From positions 181,275 to 245,274 of the forward strand of contig JAPLOF010000015.1 of the NCBI GenBank assembly GCA_026692665.1: a DNA stretch of 64,000 nt. Direction: 5' to 3'. Made by a program: the position numbers and the translations under genes. The notes under the pieces were generated by a model, which made no database searches, was not told where the DNA came from, and worked only from the letters and a program-made list of their open reading frames with translations. Source of the DNA: Planctomycetota bacterium (GTDB lineage Bacteria; Planctomycetota; UBA1135; GCA-002686595). Positions 8,417-17,139 of this stretch are shown here, piece after piece (the first letter of the stretch is position 1; the number at the start of each line of letters is the position of its first letter).

Positions 8417-11323
8417 ATGTCCGACGCCGCGCATCCCCGTTCCGACTCGGCCCCCCCCGAACCGATCCGCCCCGCGGCGGACGACCTCGTCGACATCGTC
8501 GCCAGCCTGCTCGAGGCGGACCCCGACCAGCGCGAAGCGCTTCTGGCGCGTCTTCCTGGACCCGAAGCGGAACTCGCGCGTGCGCGGCTCACGGCGCTCG
8601 GCGTCTTGGGACTCTCGCTCGACGAACCGGCGCCCGTGCTCGGGCTGCCGCGGCGCCTGGGGCGATTCGTGCGGCTCGAACGCGTCGGGGCTGGCGGCAT
8701 GGGCGAGGTGCACCTCGCGCGCGACGAGCGCACGGGCGAGCTCGCCGCGATCAAGCTCCTGCGACCCGAGCACCTGTGGTTCGAGGCCGCGCACCAGCGC
8801 TTCCGACGCGAGCTCGAGGCTCTCGCTCCCCTCGCGCACAGAGGCATCGTGCGCGTGCTCGAAGTGGGCGAGGAGCACGGCGTCCCCTGGCTCGCGCTGG
8901 AGTGGGTCGGCGGCGCCTCGCTGGAACTGGTCGTCGACCGCCTGCGCGGATTGCCGCCCGACACGCTCGAATCAAGCGATTTCGAAGAGGCGGTGCACGA
9001 CGCGTGCGCCGGACGCCCGCACTCCGAGCCGGCGCGGCCCGGCGCATTCCCCGGGCGCACCTACGTCGAGGTCGTGGCCGGCGTCGTCGCGCGCGTGGCC
9101 GAAGCGCTCGCGCACGCGCACGCCGCGGGCGTCCTGCACCGCGACGTGAAGCCTTCCAACGTCCTCGTCACGCCGTCGGGTCGCGTACTGCTCGCGGATT
9201 TCGGCCTGGCGCTGCCGCGCGGCGTGGATCGGATCACGCGCGCGGGTTCGTGGCTCGGCTCGCTGCCGTACGCCGCTCCGGAACAGATCGAGGGCGAGGC
9301 GCGCGCGATCGACGGCCGCGCCGACGTGTACGGGCTCGGGGCGCTGATGTACGAGCTGCTCACCCTGCGCACGCCGTTCCTCGGCGGTCCCGAGCAGCAG
9401 ATCCGCCGAAGGATCGCGACGGGCGACCTGGCGTCTCCGCGCAGCCTGAACCGGCGCATCCCGGCGGCCGTCGAGGCCGTCTGCCTGGCCGCGGTGGATC
9501 CGGATGCCGAACGCCGTCCAGCCGGAGCGCGCGAGTTGGCCCAGGACCTCGAGCGCGCTCTCGCCGGCCGTCCCGTGCACTCCCGCGCGCCTTCGGTTCC
9601 GCTGCGCGCGCGACGCTGGATCCGACGCCACCCGGCGCGCACGGCCGCGCTCGTCAGCGTGGCACTCGTCGCGGCGCTGCTCCTCGGGTTCGCCGTGCGC
9701 GAGGTCGCGACGGCCCGTCGCATGGCCCGCCTCCTGGACGCGGAACTCGTGCGCGGGCTGATCGACGAAACCGACGCGTTCTGGCCCGCGCAGCCGGCGC
9801 AGATCGCGCCGATGGACTCGTGGCTCGCGCGCGCGCGGGTGGTCTTGGATCGACGTGCAATCCACGAGGCGGAGCTCGCCGCCCTGATGGAACACGCGCT
9901 CCCCCCGACGGCCGAGGATCGTCTTCGCACCCAGGCCGAGAGCCTCGATCGCCTCGCCGCGCTGCTGCGCGAGATGGACGGGCTGCAGTCCTACGTCGAG
10001 CGCTCGGGCCAGGGCGTCCAGCCCGAGCCGCCCGATCCGACCCGGGTGCGCACGCGCGACCGCGAGATCGAAGCGCTGATCGCCCAGACCACCGAGCAGG
10101 CGGCGTCCTCGGTGCGCGCCCGCATCGCCGAGTTGCGCGCGTCCGCGCGCCTCGCCCCCGAGCGCTGGCAGCGGGACATCGCCCAGATCGACCAGTTCGA
10201 GGTGAGCGCGGAGCGGTGGATCCGGGCGCTCGAAGACCCGCCGACGACGCGCTTCGCCGAGGGCCTCGATGCCTGGCGTTACCGGGCACTGCGCCGGCTC
10301 CTCCTGGACTGTGACCGCCTCGCCCCGCTCACGATGCGCGTCGAGCACCAGCTCGCGGAAACGCGGCGTCTCGAGAGCCTGGCGGCGAGCGCGACGGTGG
10401 ACACCTGGCGACAGGCGACCGCCGCGATCGCGGCCTCCCCGCACTATGCCGGGCTGCGGCTGGAGCCCGTCTTCGGCCTCGTGCCGCTCGGCGCGGATCC
10501 GCGCAGCGGCTTGTGGGAGTTCCTGCTCGCCTCGAGCGGGGACGCCCCGCTTCGCGACCCGGACGGTTCCGGTCGCTGGCGCATCGAGGCGGAGAGCGGC
10601 CTCGTCCTCGTGCTGCTGCCCGGAGGAAGGTTCCGCATGGGACAGCCCACAGACGAATCGCGCGTCCGGTCCGAGGCACGGCCGGTGCACACCGTCGAGC
10701 TGGATCCGTTCCTGGTCTCGGAGTTCGAGATGACGCGCGGCCAGGCTGAGCGCATGGGGCACGTCATGACCCTGCCCGTTCGCACGGAGGACGCACGGCT
10801 GCCCTTCTCGGCCGATTGGTACTCGGCGCGCGAACTGCTGCACGAGCAGGGCCTGGAGCTCCCGACGGAAGCGCAGTGGGAGTACGCGGCGCGTGCCGAC
10901 ACGGAACCGCCCTGGCCGTTGGAGGGCCAGGCGAACGTCTGCGATCTCGCGCTCCAGCGCGCCTGGAGGCTGCAGGGCTTCACCTCCGCCTACGCGTCGC
11001 CTGCTCCCTTCGACGACGGTTGGGTCGATGCCGCGCCCGTGGGCAGCTTCCGCGCCAACGCGTTCGGCCTGCACGACATGCTCGGCAACGTGGCCGAGTG
11101 GTGCCTCGATCCCTTCGTGTTCCGCGGCTATTCCTCGCTGGTGGCGCGCTCGGGGGACGGTCTGCGCGACTGCGTGGCCGAGGAGGGCGCGAAGGTCGTC
11201 CGCGGCGGCAGCTTCGTCGACTCCCCCGTGGACGCCCAACCCTGGATGCGCCACCGCGAGGCGCCGGGAACCCTGATCACGGCTCTCGGCGTGCGCCCCG
11301 TGATGCGGATCGTGGGCCGCTGA
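8417..11323 (+). CDS. Ser/Thr protein kinase with transmembrane segment and C-terminal FGE/sulfatase-modifying-like domain
   Basis: 968 residues from ATG 8417; an in-frame ATG at 8369 is possible, but GGGGG precedes the 8417 start. The kinase domain spans about residues 80-390: glycine loop GAGGMGEV, lysine in AAIKLL, HRDVKPSN near 241, DFGLA near 262, APEQ. One membrane helix lies near 410-430, followed by a long helical region. Residues ~725-968 match the FGE/SUMF1 fold (LPGGRFRMG, PTEAQWEYAAR, FGLHDMLGNVAEWCLD, VVRGGSF). The cysteine pair used by true formylglycine-generating enzymes near the RGGS motif is absent, so that domain is probably a binding or sensing module. The gene converges on the ECF sigma gene ending 36 bp away. 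Confidence 0.9.
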   Translation: MSDAAHPRSDSAPPEPIRPAADDLVDIVASLLEADPDQREALLARLPGPEAELARARLTALGVLGLSLDEPAPVLGLPRRLGRFVRLERVGAGGMGEVHLARDERTGELAAIKLLRPEHLWFEAAHQRFRRELEALAPLAHRGIVRVLEVGEEHGVPWLALEWVGGASLELVVDRLRGLPPDTLESSDFEEAVHDACAGRPHSEPARPGAFPGRTYVEVVAGVVARVAEALAHAHAAGVLHRDVKPSNVLVTPSGRVLLADFGLALPRGVDRITRAGSWLGSLPYAAPEQIEGEARAIDGRADVYGLGALMYELLTLRTPFLGGPEQQIRRRIATGDLASPRSLNRRIPAAVEAVCLAAVDPDAERRPAGARELAQDLERALAGRPVHSRAPSVPLRARRWIRRHPARTAALVSVALVAALLLGFAVREVATARRMARLLDAELVRGLIDETDAFWPAQPAQIAPMDSWLARARVVLDRRAIHEAELAALMEHALPPTAEDRLRTQAESLDRLAALLREMDGLQSYVERSGQGVQPEPPDPTRVRTRDREIEALIAQTTEQAASSVRARIAELRASARLAPERWQRDIAQIDQFEVSAERWIRALEDPPTTRFAEGLDAWRYRALRRLLLDCDRLAPLTMRVEHQLAETRRLESLAASATVDTWRQATAAIAASPHYAGLRLEPVFGLVPLGADPRSGLWEFLLASSGDAPLRDPDGSGRWRIEAESGLVLVLLPGGRFRMGQPTDESRVRSEARPVHTVELDPFLVSEFEMTRGQAERMGHVMTLPVRTEDARLPFSADWYSARELLHEQGLELPTEAQWEYAARADTEPPWPLEGQANVCDLALQRAWRLQGFTSAYASPAPFDDGWVDAAPVGSFRANAFGLHDMLGNVAEWCLDPFVFRGYSSLVARSGDGLRDCVAEEGAKVVRGGSFVDSPVDAQPWMRHREAPGTLITALGVRPVMRIVGR

Positions 11324-11359
11324 AGGCACCGCGCCCCGGACCGTGAACTCGCGACAGGG

Positions 11360-11926
11360 CTAGGGTTCGAGACTGGCGGCGAGTTGCGCCAGCGCGCGCG
11401 CCACGGCCTTGCGCACGGAGTCCGGCGTGCGCCCCATCTCGCGCGCGATCTCGGCGTGGGAAGCGCCTTGGACTTGCGAACGGACGAGCAGGTCGCGCTG
11501 GTCCTGCGGCAGCGCCGCGAAGGCGCGGCGCAGGCGATCGACCTCCTCGCGCAGCTGGGCCTCCTGGCCCGGGTCCGCGGATTCGGGCGTCTCGGGTTCG
11601 GCGGCATCCGGCGCATCGCCGTCGGAGGATTGCGTTGCGGACTTGCGACGCTCGGCGCTCCAGTGCCTGGCGCGGGTCAGGATCTTGTTGCGCGCCGCGG
11701 TGCGGAGCCAGGCCTGGAAGCTGGCTTCCCCACGGTCCTCGAAGGGAGTCTCTGCCTGCAGGATCGAGCGGATCGTGGACTGGACGATGTCGGACGCGGA
11801 CTCGCGCGCGCGGAGCTCGGGGCCCATCCGGTGGCGGACGAAGCGCGTCAGACCCGGCAGGCTGGCGAGGATGCGCTCGGGGAGCTTGTCGGCCGGCGTT
11901 CCCTCGGGCTCGGGTTCCTGCGGCAC
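11360..11926 (-). CDS. ECF-type RNA polymerase sigma factor
   Basis: 188 residues from GTG 11926; the nearby ATG at 11934 is out of frame. The region-2 part shows SASDIVQSTIRSIL and FQAWLRTAARNKI. Region 4 shows ALPQDQRDLLVRSQVQG.SHAEIAREMGRTPDSVRKAVARALA, a clear helix-turn-helix. An acidic linker separates the two. Sigma factors of this type commonly sit beside kinases in Planctomycetota; here the neighbour kinase gene is convergent rather than co-transcribed. It would direct RNA polymerase to an unknown regulon. No anti-sigma factor gene is adjacent. Confidence 0.9.
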   Translation of the reverse strand: MPQEPEPEGTPADKLPERILASLPGLTRFVRHRMGPELRARESASDIVQSTIRSILQAETPFEDRGEASFQAWLRTAARNKILTRARHWSAERRKSATQSSDGDAPDAAEPETPESADPGQEAQLREEVDRLRRAFAALPQDQRDLLVRSQVQGASHAEIAREMGRTPDSVRKAVARALAQLAASLEP

Positions 11927-12259
11927 GACAGCATGCTACTCCTGCCCAGGCGGGGGCTCGGGCAGGACGGGGGGCCAGGGCTCGGGTCCCGTCCGGGGCG
12001 TCCAGGAGATTCCGCCTCCGGCTGCTCCCCAGTCGGCGTGGCGACCGGAAGGAACTTCGCAGGGCTCGGGCGCGGGCCGGGAAGGCCCCCACCGTGGGCG
12101 ATCGGCTCGTGAATCGGTCCGAAAACGGGCTCCGGCCACCTGTCTGGGTTCTGTAAACCGGCGTAGGATCGAGTTGGCGCAACCAGCGCGCCAGGGACGC
12201 GCGTTCTCGAACGGGCGTCCACGAACAGAGTCCCAGGCCCTTTCAACCTAGGTCGTTCC
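11927..12259. other. Divergent intergenic region
   Basis: 333 bp between the start of the sigma factor gene (minus) and a secreted-protein gene (plus). It must contain promoters for both. I see no clear promoter, repeat or small gene. Confidence 0.5.
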
Positions 12260-14269
12260 ATGAGTTCTCGTCCCCTCGTCGCATCCCTCCTGGTCGGGCT
12301 CCTCGCCAGCACGGCCGCAGCCCAGGCTCCCGGCACGCCGCCGGCCCGCACTCCCATCAAGCCGACCTCGCGCGCCAGCGCGCAGATCCCGCCGCCGCCG
12401 ATGTCGAGCCTGCTGCCCCCGGCGGGCGCGGACGACTGCGCCAACGCGAGCACGTTCGCGATCAGCGGCACGGGCACGTTCGCCGTCGACTCGACGACCG
12501 CCACGGACAGCCCGCAGATCGGGACCGGCTGCGTCCAAGCCCACCGCGACGTGTGGTTCCAATGGACCGCCACGTACACGGGGAACATCGAGCTGAACCT
12601 GTGCGGCGGCACGACCACGGACTCCGTGGTCGCCGTCTGGGCTGGCTCCGCCTGCCCGTCGGGCGCGGCACTCGCCTGCAACGACGACTCTTGCGGCCTG
12701 CAGTCGCGCGTCACGTTCGCGATCACGAACGGCAGCGTCTACCTGATCCAGATCGGCTCGTTCGGGACGGCCGCCGGATACGCCGGGACGTTCAACCTGG
12801 TCGCGCCGCCGCCGCCGCCGTCGAACGACGAGTGCGCGACCGCGGTCGCCGTCACCGGGACCGGCACGTTCCCCTTCGACAACACGACCGCGACGACGAG
12901 CGTGCAAGGTCAGACCGAGGCGGCGTGCCTCTTCTTCGGCTCCACGGCGATGAACCGCGACGTGTGGTTCACGTGGACCGCGCCCGCGACGGGCGTCGCC
13001 ACGTTCGCCACCTGCACGCTCACGACGGTCGATACGAAGATCGCCGTCTACCCGGGAGCGGGCTGCCCCAGCGCGGGAACCGTGCTGGCCTGCAACGACG
13101 ACAGCTGCGCGGGCTTCCAGTCCTCGGTCGACTTCCCGGTCACCGCGGGGTCGCAGTACACGCTCGAGATCGGCGTCTACCCGACCGCGGTCGGGGGCAC
13201 GGGCTCGTTCTCGCTGACGATCCCGCCGCCGCCGCCGCCGCCGATCCCGGCCAGCATCAACGTCGACATCGGGTCGCCGACAACCGGAGCCGGGTTCCCG
13301 GGCAACACGTTCGGCGGGGGCGCCGGACAGCCGGGCATCTGGAACACGCGCAGCGCGGCGGTCGCCAGCTCGCAGCTGAACGACCTCTCGGGCACGCCTT
13401 GCGGTGCCGTGCTGACGCGCACGGGCACGAACCTGGCCGACTTCTTCTTCACGAGCGTCGGCCCCACCGGCGATGACGCGGCGCTCCTGAACGACGCTCA
13501 GGACGTCGGCGGCACCGGCGGCACGACGACGTGGACCTTCAGCAACCTCTTCGGAGGCAACTACCGGGTCTACACCTACGCCTGGGCCCCCGACAACTCG
13601 GCCTACATTTCGAGCGTCTCCGTCGCGGGCTCCACCGACCCGGTGCAGAACGTGGGCGGCGCGTGGCCGGGCTCGCAGACGCTGGGCGTCACCTACGCGC
13701 GGCACACGGTCAACGCCGTCCCGAGCGGCGGCTCGATCGCGATCACGGTCTCGACCGTCACCTCGTTCGGCACGCTGAACGGCTTCCAGATCGAACGCGT
13801 GGGCGTGCCGTTCACGAGCTACTGCTTCGGCGACGGCACCGGCGTCGCCTGCCCGTGCGGCAACAACGGCACGGCCGGCAACGGTTGCGGCAGCTCGGTC
13901 AACGCGTCCGGGGGCAACCTGGCGGCCAGCGGATTCCCGAGCGTCACGGCGGACTCGGTCGTGCTCCAGGGCACCGGGATGCCGAACTCGTCGTGCCTCT
14001 ACTTCCAGGGCACGGCCCAGCTCAACAACGTCTTCGGTGACGGCTTGCGCTGCGTCGGTGGCACGGTGATCCGTCTCGGAACGAAGACGAACGTGGTCGG
14101 GGCTTCGCAGTACCCGGTCGCGGGCGATCTCTCCGTCTCGGTGCGCGGCGTGGTCCCGGCAGCGGGCGGCACGCGCAACTACCAGGCCTGGTACCGCAAC
14201 GCGGCCGCGTTCTGCACCGCGTCGACGTTCAACCTGACGAACGGCGTCCAGATCCCCTGGCAGCCGTGA
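12260..14269 (+). CDS. Secreted multidomain protein: two PPC-like beta domains, a third beta domain and C-terminal module
   Basis: 669 residues from ATG 12260. A signal peptide ends at about residue 21 (STAAAQ). Two homologous ~120-residue domains follow (residues ~55-180 and ~190-325), each with D(C/E)..A......GTF..D, RDVWF.WTA, D..(V/I)AV(W/Y).G..CP and ACNDDSC. They resemble bacterial pre-peptidase-type jelly rolls. Polyproline linkers of six to eight residues separate the modules. Residues ~330-515 are another beta-rich domain, and from ~522 the shared Cys-rich module runs to IPWQP. No catalytic site is seen. Likely surface or matrix protein. Confidence 0.88.
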   Translation: MSSRPLVASLLVGLLASTAAAQAPGTPPARTPIKPTSRASAQIPPPPMSSLLPPAGADDCANASTFAISGTGTFAVDSTTATDSPQIGTGCVQAHRDVWFQWTATYTGNIELNLCGGTTTDSVVAVWAGSACPSGAALACNDDSCGLQSRVTFAITNGSVYLIQIGSFGTAAGYAGTFNLVAPPPPPSNDECATAVAVTGTGTFPFDNTTATTSVQGQTEAACLFFGSTAMNRDVWFTWTAPATGVATFATCTLTTVDTKIAVYPGAGCPSAGTVLACNDDSCAGFQSSVDFPVTAGSQYTLEIGVYPTAVGGTGSFSLTIPPPPPPPIPASINVDIGSPTTGAGFPGNTFGGGAGQPGIWNTRSAAVASSQLNDLSGTPCGAVLTRTGTNLADFFFTSVGPTGDDAALLNDAQDVGGTGGTTTWTFSNLFGGNYRVYTYAWAPDNSAYISSVSVAGSTDPVQNVGGAWPGSQTLGVTYARHTVNAVPSGGSIAITVSTVTSFGTLNGFQIERVGVPFTSYCFGDGTGVACPCGNNGTAGNGCGSSVNASGGNLAASGFPSVTADSVVLQGTGMPNSSCLYFQGTAQLNNVFGDGLRCVGGTVIRLGTKTNVVGASQYPVAGDLSVSVRGVVPAAGGTRNYQAWYRNAAAFCTASTFNLTNGVQIPWQP

Positions 14270-14274
14270 TGCAT

Positions 14275-14303
14275 GGGTCCGCCCGCTCGCCGCGGGCGGA
14301 TCC
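14275..14303 (+). terminator. Hairpin terminator
   Basis: A 12-bp stem (14275-14286 with 14292-14303, one G-U pair) and a 5-nt loop start 6 bp after the stop at 14269. Confidence 0.65.
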
Positions 14304-14318
14304 GGCTGAGTGATCGAG

Positions 14319-14354
14319 AAGCTGGCCGAGGAGCGCGTGCTCCACGGCCAGCTT
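14319..14354. terminator. Bidirectional terminator hairpin
   Basis: The outer stem pairs 14319-14328 with 14345-14354, and an inner GAGC/GCTC stem pairs 14331-14334 with 14339-14342. It lies between two convergent genes, so it could end transcripts from both. Confidence 0.6.
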
Positions 14355-14389
14355 CGCTTACCGATCGGGGGTGACGACGCCTGGCGCCA

Positions 14390-16129
14390 TCACGGGTTCC
14401 ATTGGAGCTCGAGCCCGTTCGACAGGTTGAACGTCGACGCGGTGCAGAACGCGGCCGCGTTGCGGTACCAGACCTGATAGGTGCGCGTGCCCGGGGTCGT
14501 CACCAGTCCGCGCACGGACACGGGGAGATCACCCCCCACCGGGTACTGCGAGGAGCCGCCGGCGTTCGGCTTGACGCCCAGGCGGAGGATCGTGCCGCCC
14601 GCGCAGCGCAGTCCGTCGCCGAAGACCGATCCGGCGCCGCCGTTCAACTGCGACGTGCCCTGGAAGTAGAGCGCCGAAGAGTTGGGCATGCCGCTGCCCA
14701 CGAGCACCAGGGTGTCGCCGCCGAGGCTCGCGCTCCCGCTTCCAGCGAGGAGTGCCCCGCTCCCGCTCACGGAGTTCGCACAACCGCTCCCGGCCGCGCC
14801 CACGTTTCCGCACGGGCAGGCCGTGGCGCTGCCGTCACCGAAGCAGAATGCGGTCCCGACGCCGCCCAGAGTGCTGGCGAAGATGTCGCGGAACCCGTTC
14901 GTGTCGTTCGGGACGATGTTGCTCGCCGTCGAGGTGTAGGTGATGACGCGCTTGTCGGGCGTCATGTGCGGGACGAAGTTGTCGGAGTTCGTCTGCAGGC
15001 CGTTGAAGTCGAAGCTCACGCGCTCTGTCGTCTGCAGCAGGCGGTCGCGAAGGAAGATGTCCTGGAAACCGTTCGTGTCGCCGGGGACCAGGTTCGTCGA
15101 GAGCGAGGCGTAGATGACGAAGCGGCCATCCGTCGTCAGAGCGGAGGGAGACCGTGCGTAGCTGTCGGCCTGCGCGCCATTGGGCTGGAGATTGAGACGT
15201 GTCGTCACGCCAGCCGAGATGTCGCGCGCGTACAGGTCCCACTGGCCATTCGTGTCCCCGGTCACGAGGTTCGTGGCCACGCTGCAGTAGGTGACGGTCT
15301 GTCCGTCGCCGGAGATGCTGGGCCAGATCGACTCGTTGTTGGCCTGATTTCCCGCGGTGGAGACGTTGACGCGCAGCAGCGTGCCCACCTGCATGTCCTT
15401 CCAGAACACGTCGCCCTGAGCGTTCGTGTCGCCGCCGACGAGGTTGCTCGCGACCGAGAAGAAGCACACGTAGCGCCCGTCATCGGAGGGTTGCGCGGCG
15501 TAGCTGATCGAGTTGCCCAGGGTTCCACCGGTCGAGGTGCTGACGAGATCGAGTTGCCCGCTGCTCCTGTCGAGCCGGTAGCAGTCCTTGAGACCGTTCG
15601 GATCGCCCGGGATCAGATCCGCGTCGGACTCGAAGGTGACGTAGCGCCCGTCGGGCGTGATGCGCGGCTGATCGCTGCGCAGCGCAGTCTGTCCGCCGGC
15701 GCCGGTGAGGCTGATGCGCGTCGTGACACCCGCGGTCATGTCGCGCAGGAAGATGTCCCAGGTCCCGTTCGTGTCCCCCACGATCAAGTTCGAGGCGTTG
15801 CTCGACCACACGACGAGGCGTCCATCGCCCGAGAGGGCTGGACTCAGGCTGAGACTGTTGCCCGCGTTGCCGCCGGTCCCGACGCTGACGAGCTCCGTCA
15901 CGCCCGCCTGCAGGTCGCGTCGATAGATGTCGTACTGGCCGTTGAAGTCGTTCGCGGTGAGGTTGTTGGCCTCGCACTGGTAGACGACGTAGCGCCCGTC
16001 CGCGGAGATCAGGGAGTAGTAGGAGTTGTTGTTGGCCAGCGCGCCGCTGCTGGAAACGCTGACTGGGGCGTTGTTCTGAGCCGCCGCGGAGCCCGCGAGC
16101 AGGACGACGAAGGCGAGTCGTGTGGTCAT
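14390..16129 (-). CDS. Secreted PD40/TolB-like beta-propeller protein with Cys-rich C-terminal module
   Basis: 579 residues from ATG 16129; the open frame continues upstream, but the signal peptide starts here (MTTRLAFVVLLAGSAAAQ). Residues ~25-425 contain repeated blades with S.DGRYV.(Y/F).S.A.NL..GDTNG..D(I/V)F.RD, typical of WD40-like PD40 repeats of TolB and related propellers. The shared module begins at ~427 (FCFGDGSATACPCGN) and ends LQWNP. It is exported; the propeller probably binds another protein or a polysaccharide. Divergent from the CIA30-like lipoprotein gene. Confidence 0.88.
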   Translation of the reverse strand: MTTRLAFVVLLAGSAAAQNNAPVSVSSSGALANNNSYYSLISADGRYVVYQCEANNLTANDFNGQYDIYRRDLQAGVTELVSVGTGGNAGNSLSLSPALSGDGRLVVWSSNASNLIVGDTNGTWDIFLRDMTAGVTTRISLTGAGGQTALRSDQPRITPDGRYVTFESDADLIPGDPNGLKDCYRLDRSSGQLDLVSTSTGGTLGNSISYAAQPSDDGRYVCFFSVASNLVGGDTNAQGDVFWKDMQVGTLLRVNVSTAGNQANNESIWPSISGDGQTVTYCSVATNLVTGDTNGQWDLYARDISAGVTTRLNLQPNGAQADSYARSPSALTTDGRFVIYASLSTNLVPGDTNGFQDIFLRDRLLQTTERVSFDFNGLQTNSDNFVPHMTPDKRVITYTSTASNIVPNDTNGFRDIFASTLGGVGTAFCFGDGSATACPCGNVGAAGSGCANSVSGSGALLAGSGSASLGGDTLVLVGSGMPNSSALYFQGTSQLNGGAGSVFGDGLRCAGGTILRLGVKPNAGGSSQYPVGGDLPVSVRGLVTTPGTRTYQVWYRNAAAFCTASTFNLSNGLELQWNP

Positions 16130-16364
16130 GTTGGTTCCGTGGAGTGGTACGGGTCGCGCACGGGCTGACGCGAGGGAGTGTCCGGGCCGAACGCTGGGAC
16201 TCAGGTTACCCTTGGTCTCTTCACCCAGGCAGACTGCTGGAGGCCGGCCCCGGGCTGCTCCGCTGGACCTCGGACCACGGAGTCCAAGAACTCTGGCCAC
16301 GAGCCTGGGCCGCGCCGGCCCCGGCCGAATCCGACTCGTGTCGCGCGCCGAACGGGCAGGGACC

Positions 16365-17042
16365 ATGGAGACACGACGCGGATCTCGATCCGGAGCCCGA
16401 GAGACCTCCAGGGTCGCGGGTGTCCTCTTCTCGACCATGGCGTGGCTGTCAGCCTGCGGAACCCCGAGCCCCGAACCGCCCCCTACGACCGCCGCCGAGA
16501 CGGCTCCCCCGAAGACCCCGATGAGCACGAACCGCCCCGACTCCGACATCGCCGTGATCGCGCGGTTCGACGGCCCGGCCGAGGTCGCCCGATGGTCCGC
16601 GTTCGACGACGTGGTCATGGGCGGTGTGAGTGCCAGCCGGATGACGTTCGACGCCGGCGGGCACGGCACGTTCACGGGCGAGGTGTCGCTGGAGAACAAC
16701 GGCGGTTTCGCCTCGGTGCGTTCGAACTCGCGCGATTGGGGACTGGCTGGCGCGCGCGGGCTCGTCCTGCGAGTCCGTGGCGACGGTCACACGTACAAGG
16801 TCAACGCGCGCACGAACGACGGCTTCGACGGGGGCAGCTGGCAGTGCGCGTTCCCGACGACGCGCGATGCCTGGACGACCGTGCGGATCGCGTTCGCGGA
16901 CTTCGTGCCCCGCCTGCGCGGCAGGACGACCGATGCGGGCCCGCTGCCGCCCGCGGAGGTGCGCACGCTGGGCCTTCTCATCACCGACAAGCAGGCGGGC
17001 CCCTTCCGTCTCGACGTGGAGTGGATCGGCGTGTGGCGTTGA
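16365..17042 (+). CDS. CIA30-like domain lipoprotein
   Basis: 225 residues from ATG 16365, which follows AGGGACC closely. The N-terminus has twin arginines and then a hydrophobic stretch ending in lipobox LSAC (Cys31). Residues ~60-225 match the CIA30 / complex-I intermediate-associated protein 30 fold (DDVVMGGVS.S, FTGEVSLENNGGFASVRS, G..Y....RT, W.TV.I.F.DFVP..RGR, P...R.LGLLI.DKQ.GPF.LD..WI). Bacterial homologues are usually small and of unknown role. Here it is lipid-anchored in the periplasm, which argues for a carbohydrate-binding-like or chaperone role; this is an inference. Confidence 0.8.
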   Translation: METRRGSRSGARETSRVAGVLFSTMAWLSACGTPSPEPPPTTAAETAPPKTPMSTNRPDSDIAVIARFDGPAEVARWSAFDDVVMGGVSASRMTFDAGGHGTFTGEVSLENNGGFASVRSNSRDWGLAGARGLVLRVRGDGHTYKVNARTNDGFDGGSWQCAFPTTRDAWTTVRIAFADFVPRLRGRTTDAGPLPPAEVRTLGLLITDKQAGPFRLDVEWIGVWR

Positions 17043-17139
17043 CTCGCTGACGGGCTCCGTCGAGGCCGGAACTGGCCATCGGGATGCCCGTTGAACCTGA
17101 GGTCGTCGTCGAAGCCGCGCGGCGCGGCGAAGCGACAGC

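Noticed and set aside
11366..11380. GGTTCGAGAC-like sequence resembling a tRNA T-arm
   Set aside because: It lies inside the 3' end of the sigma factor gene, and no cloverleaf can be built around it.
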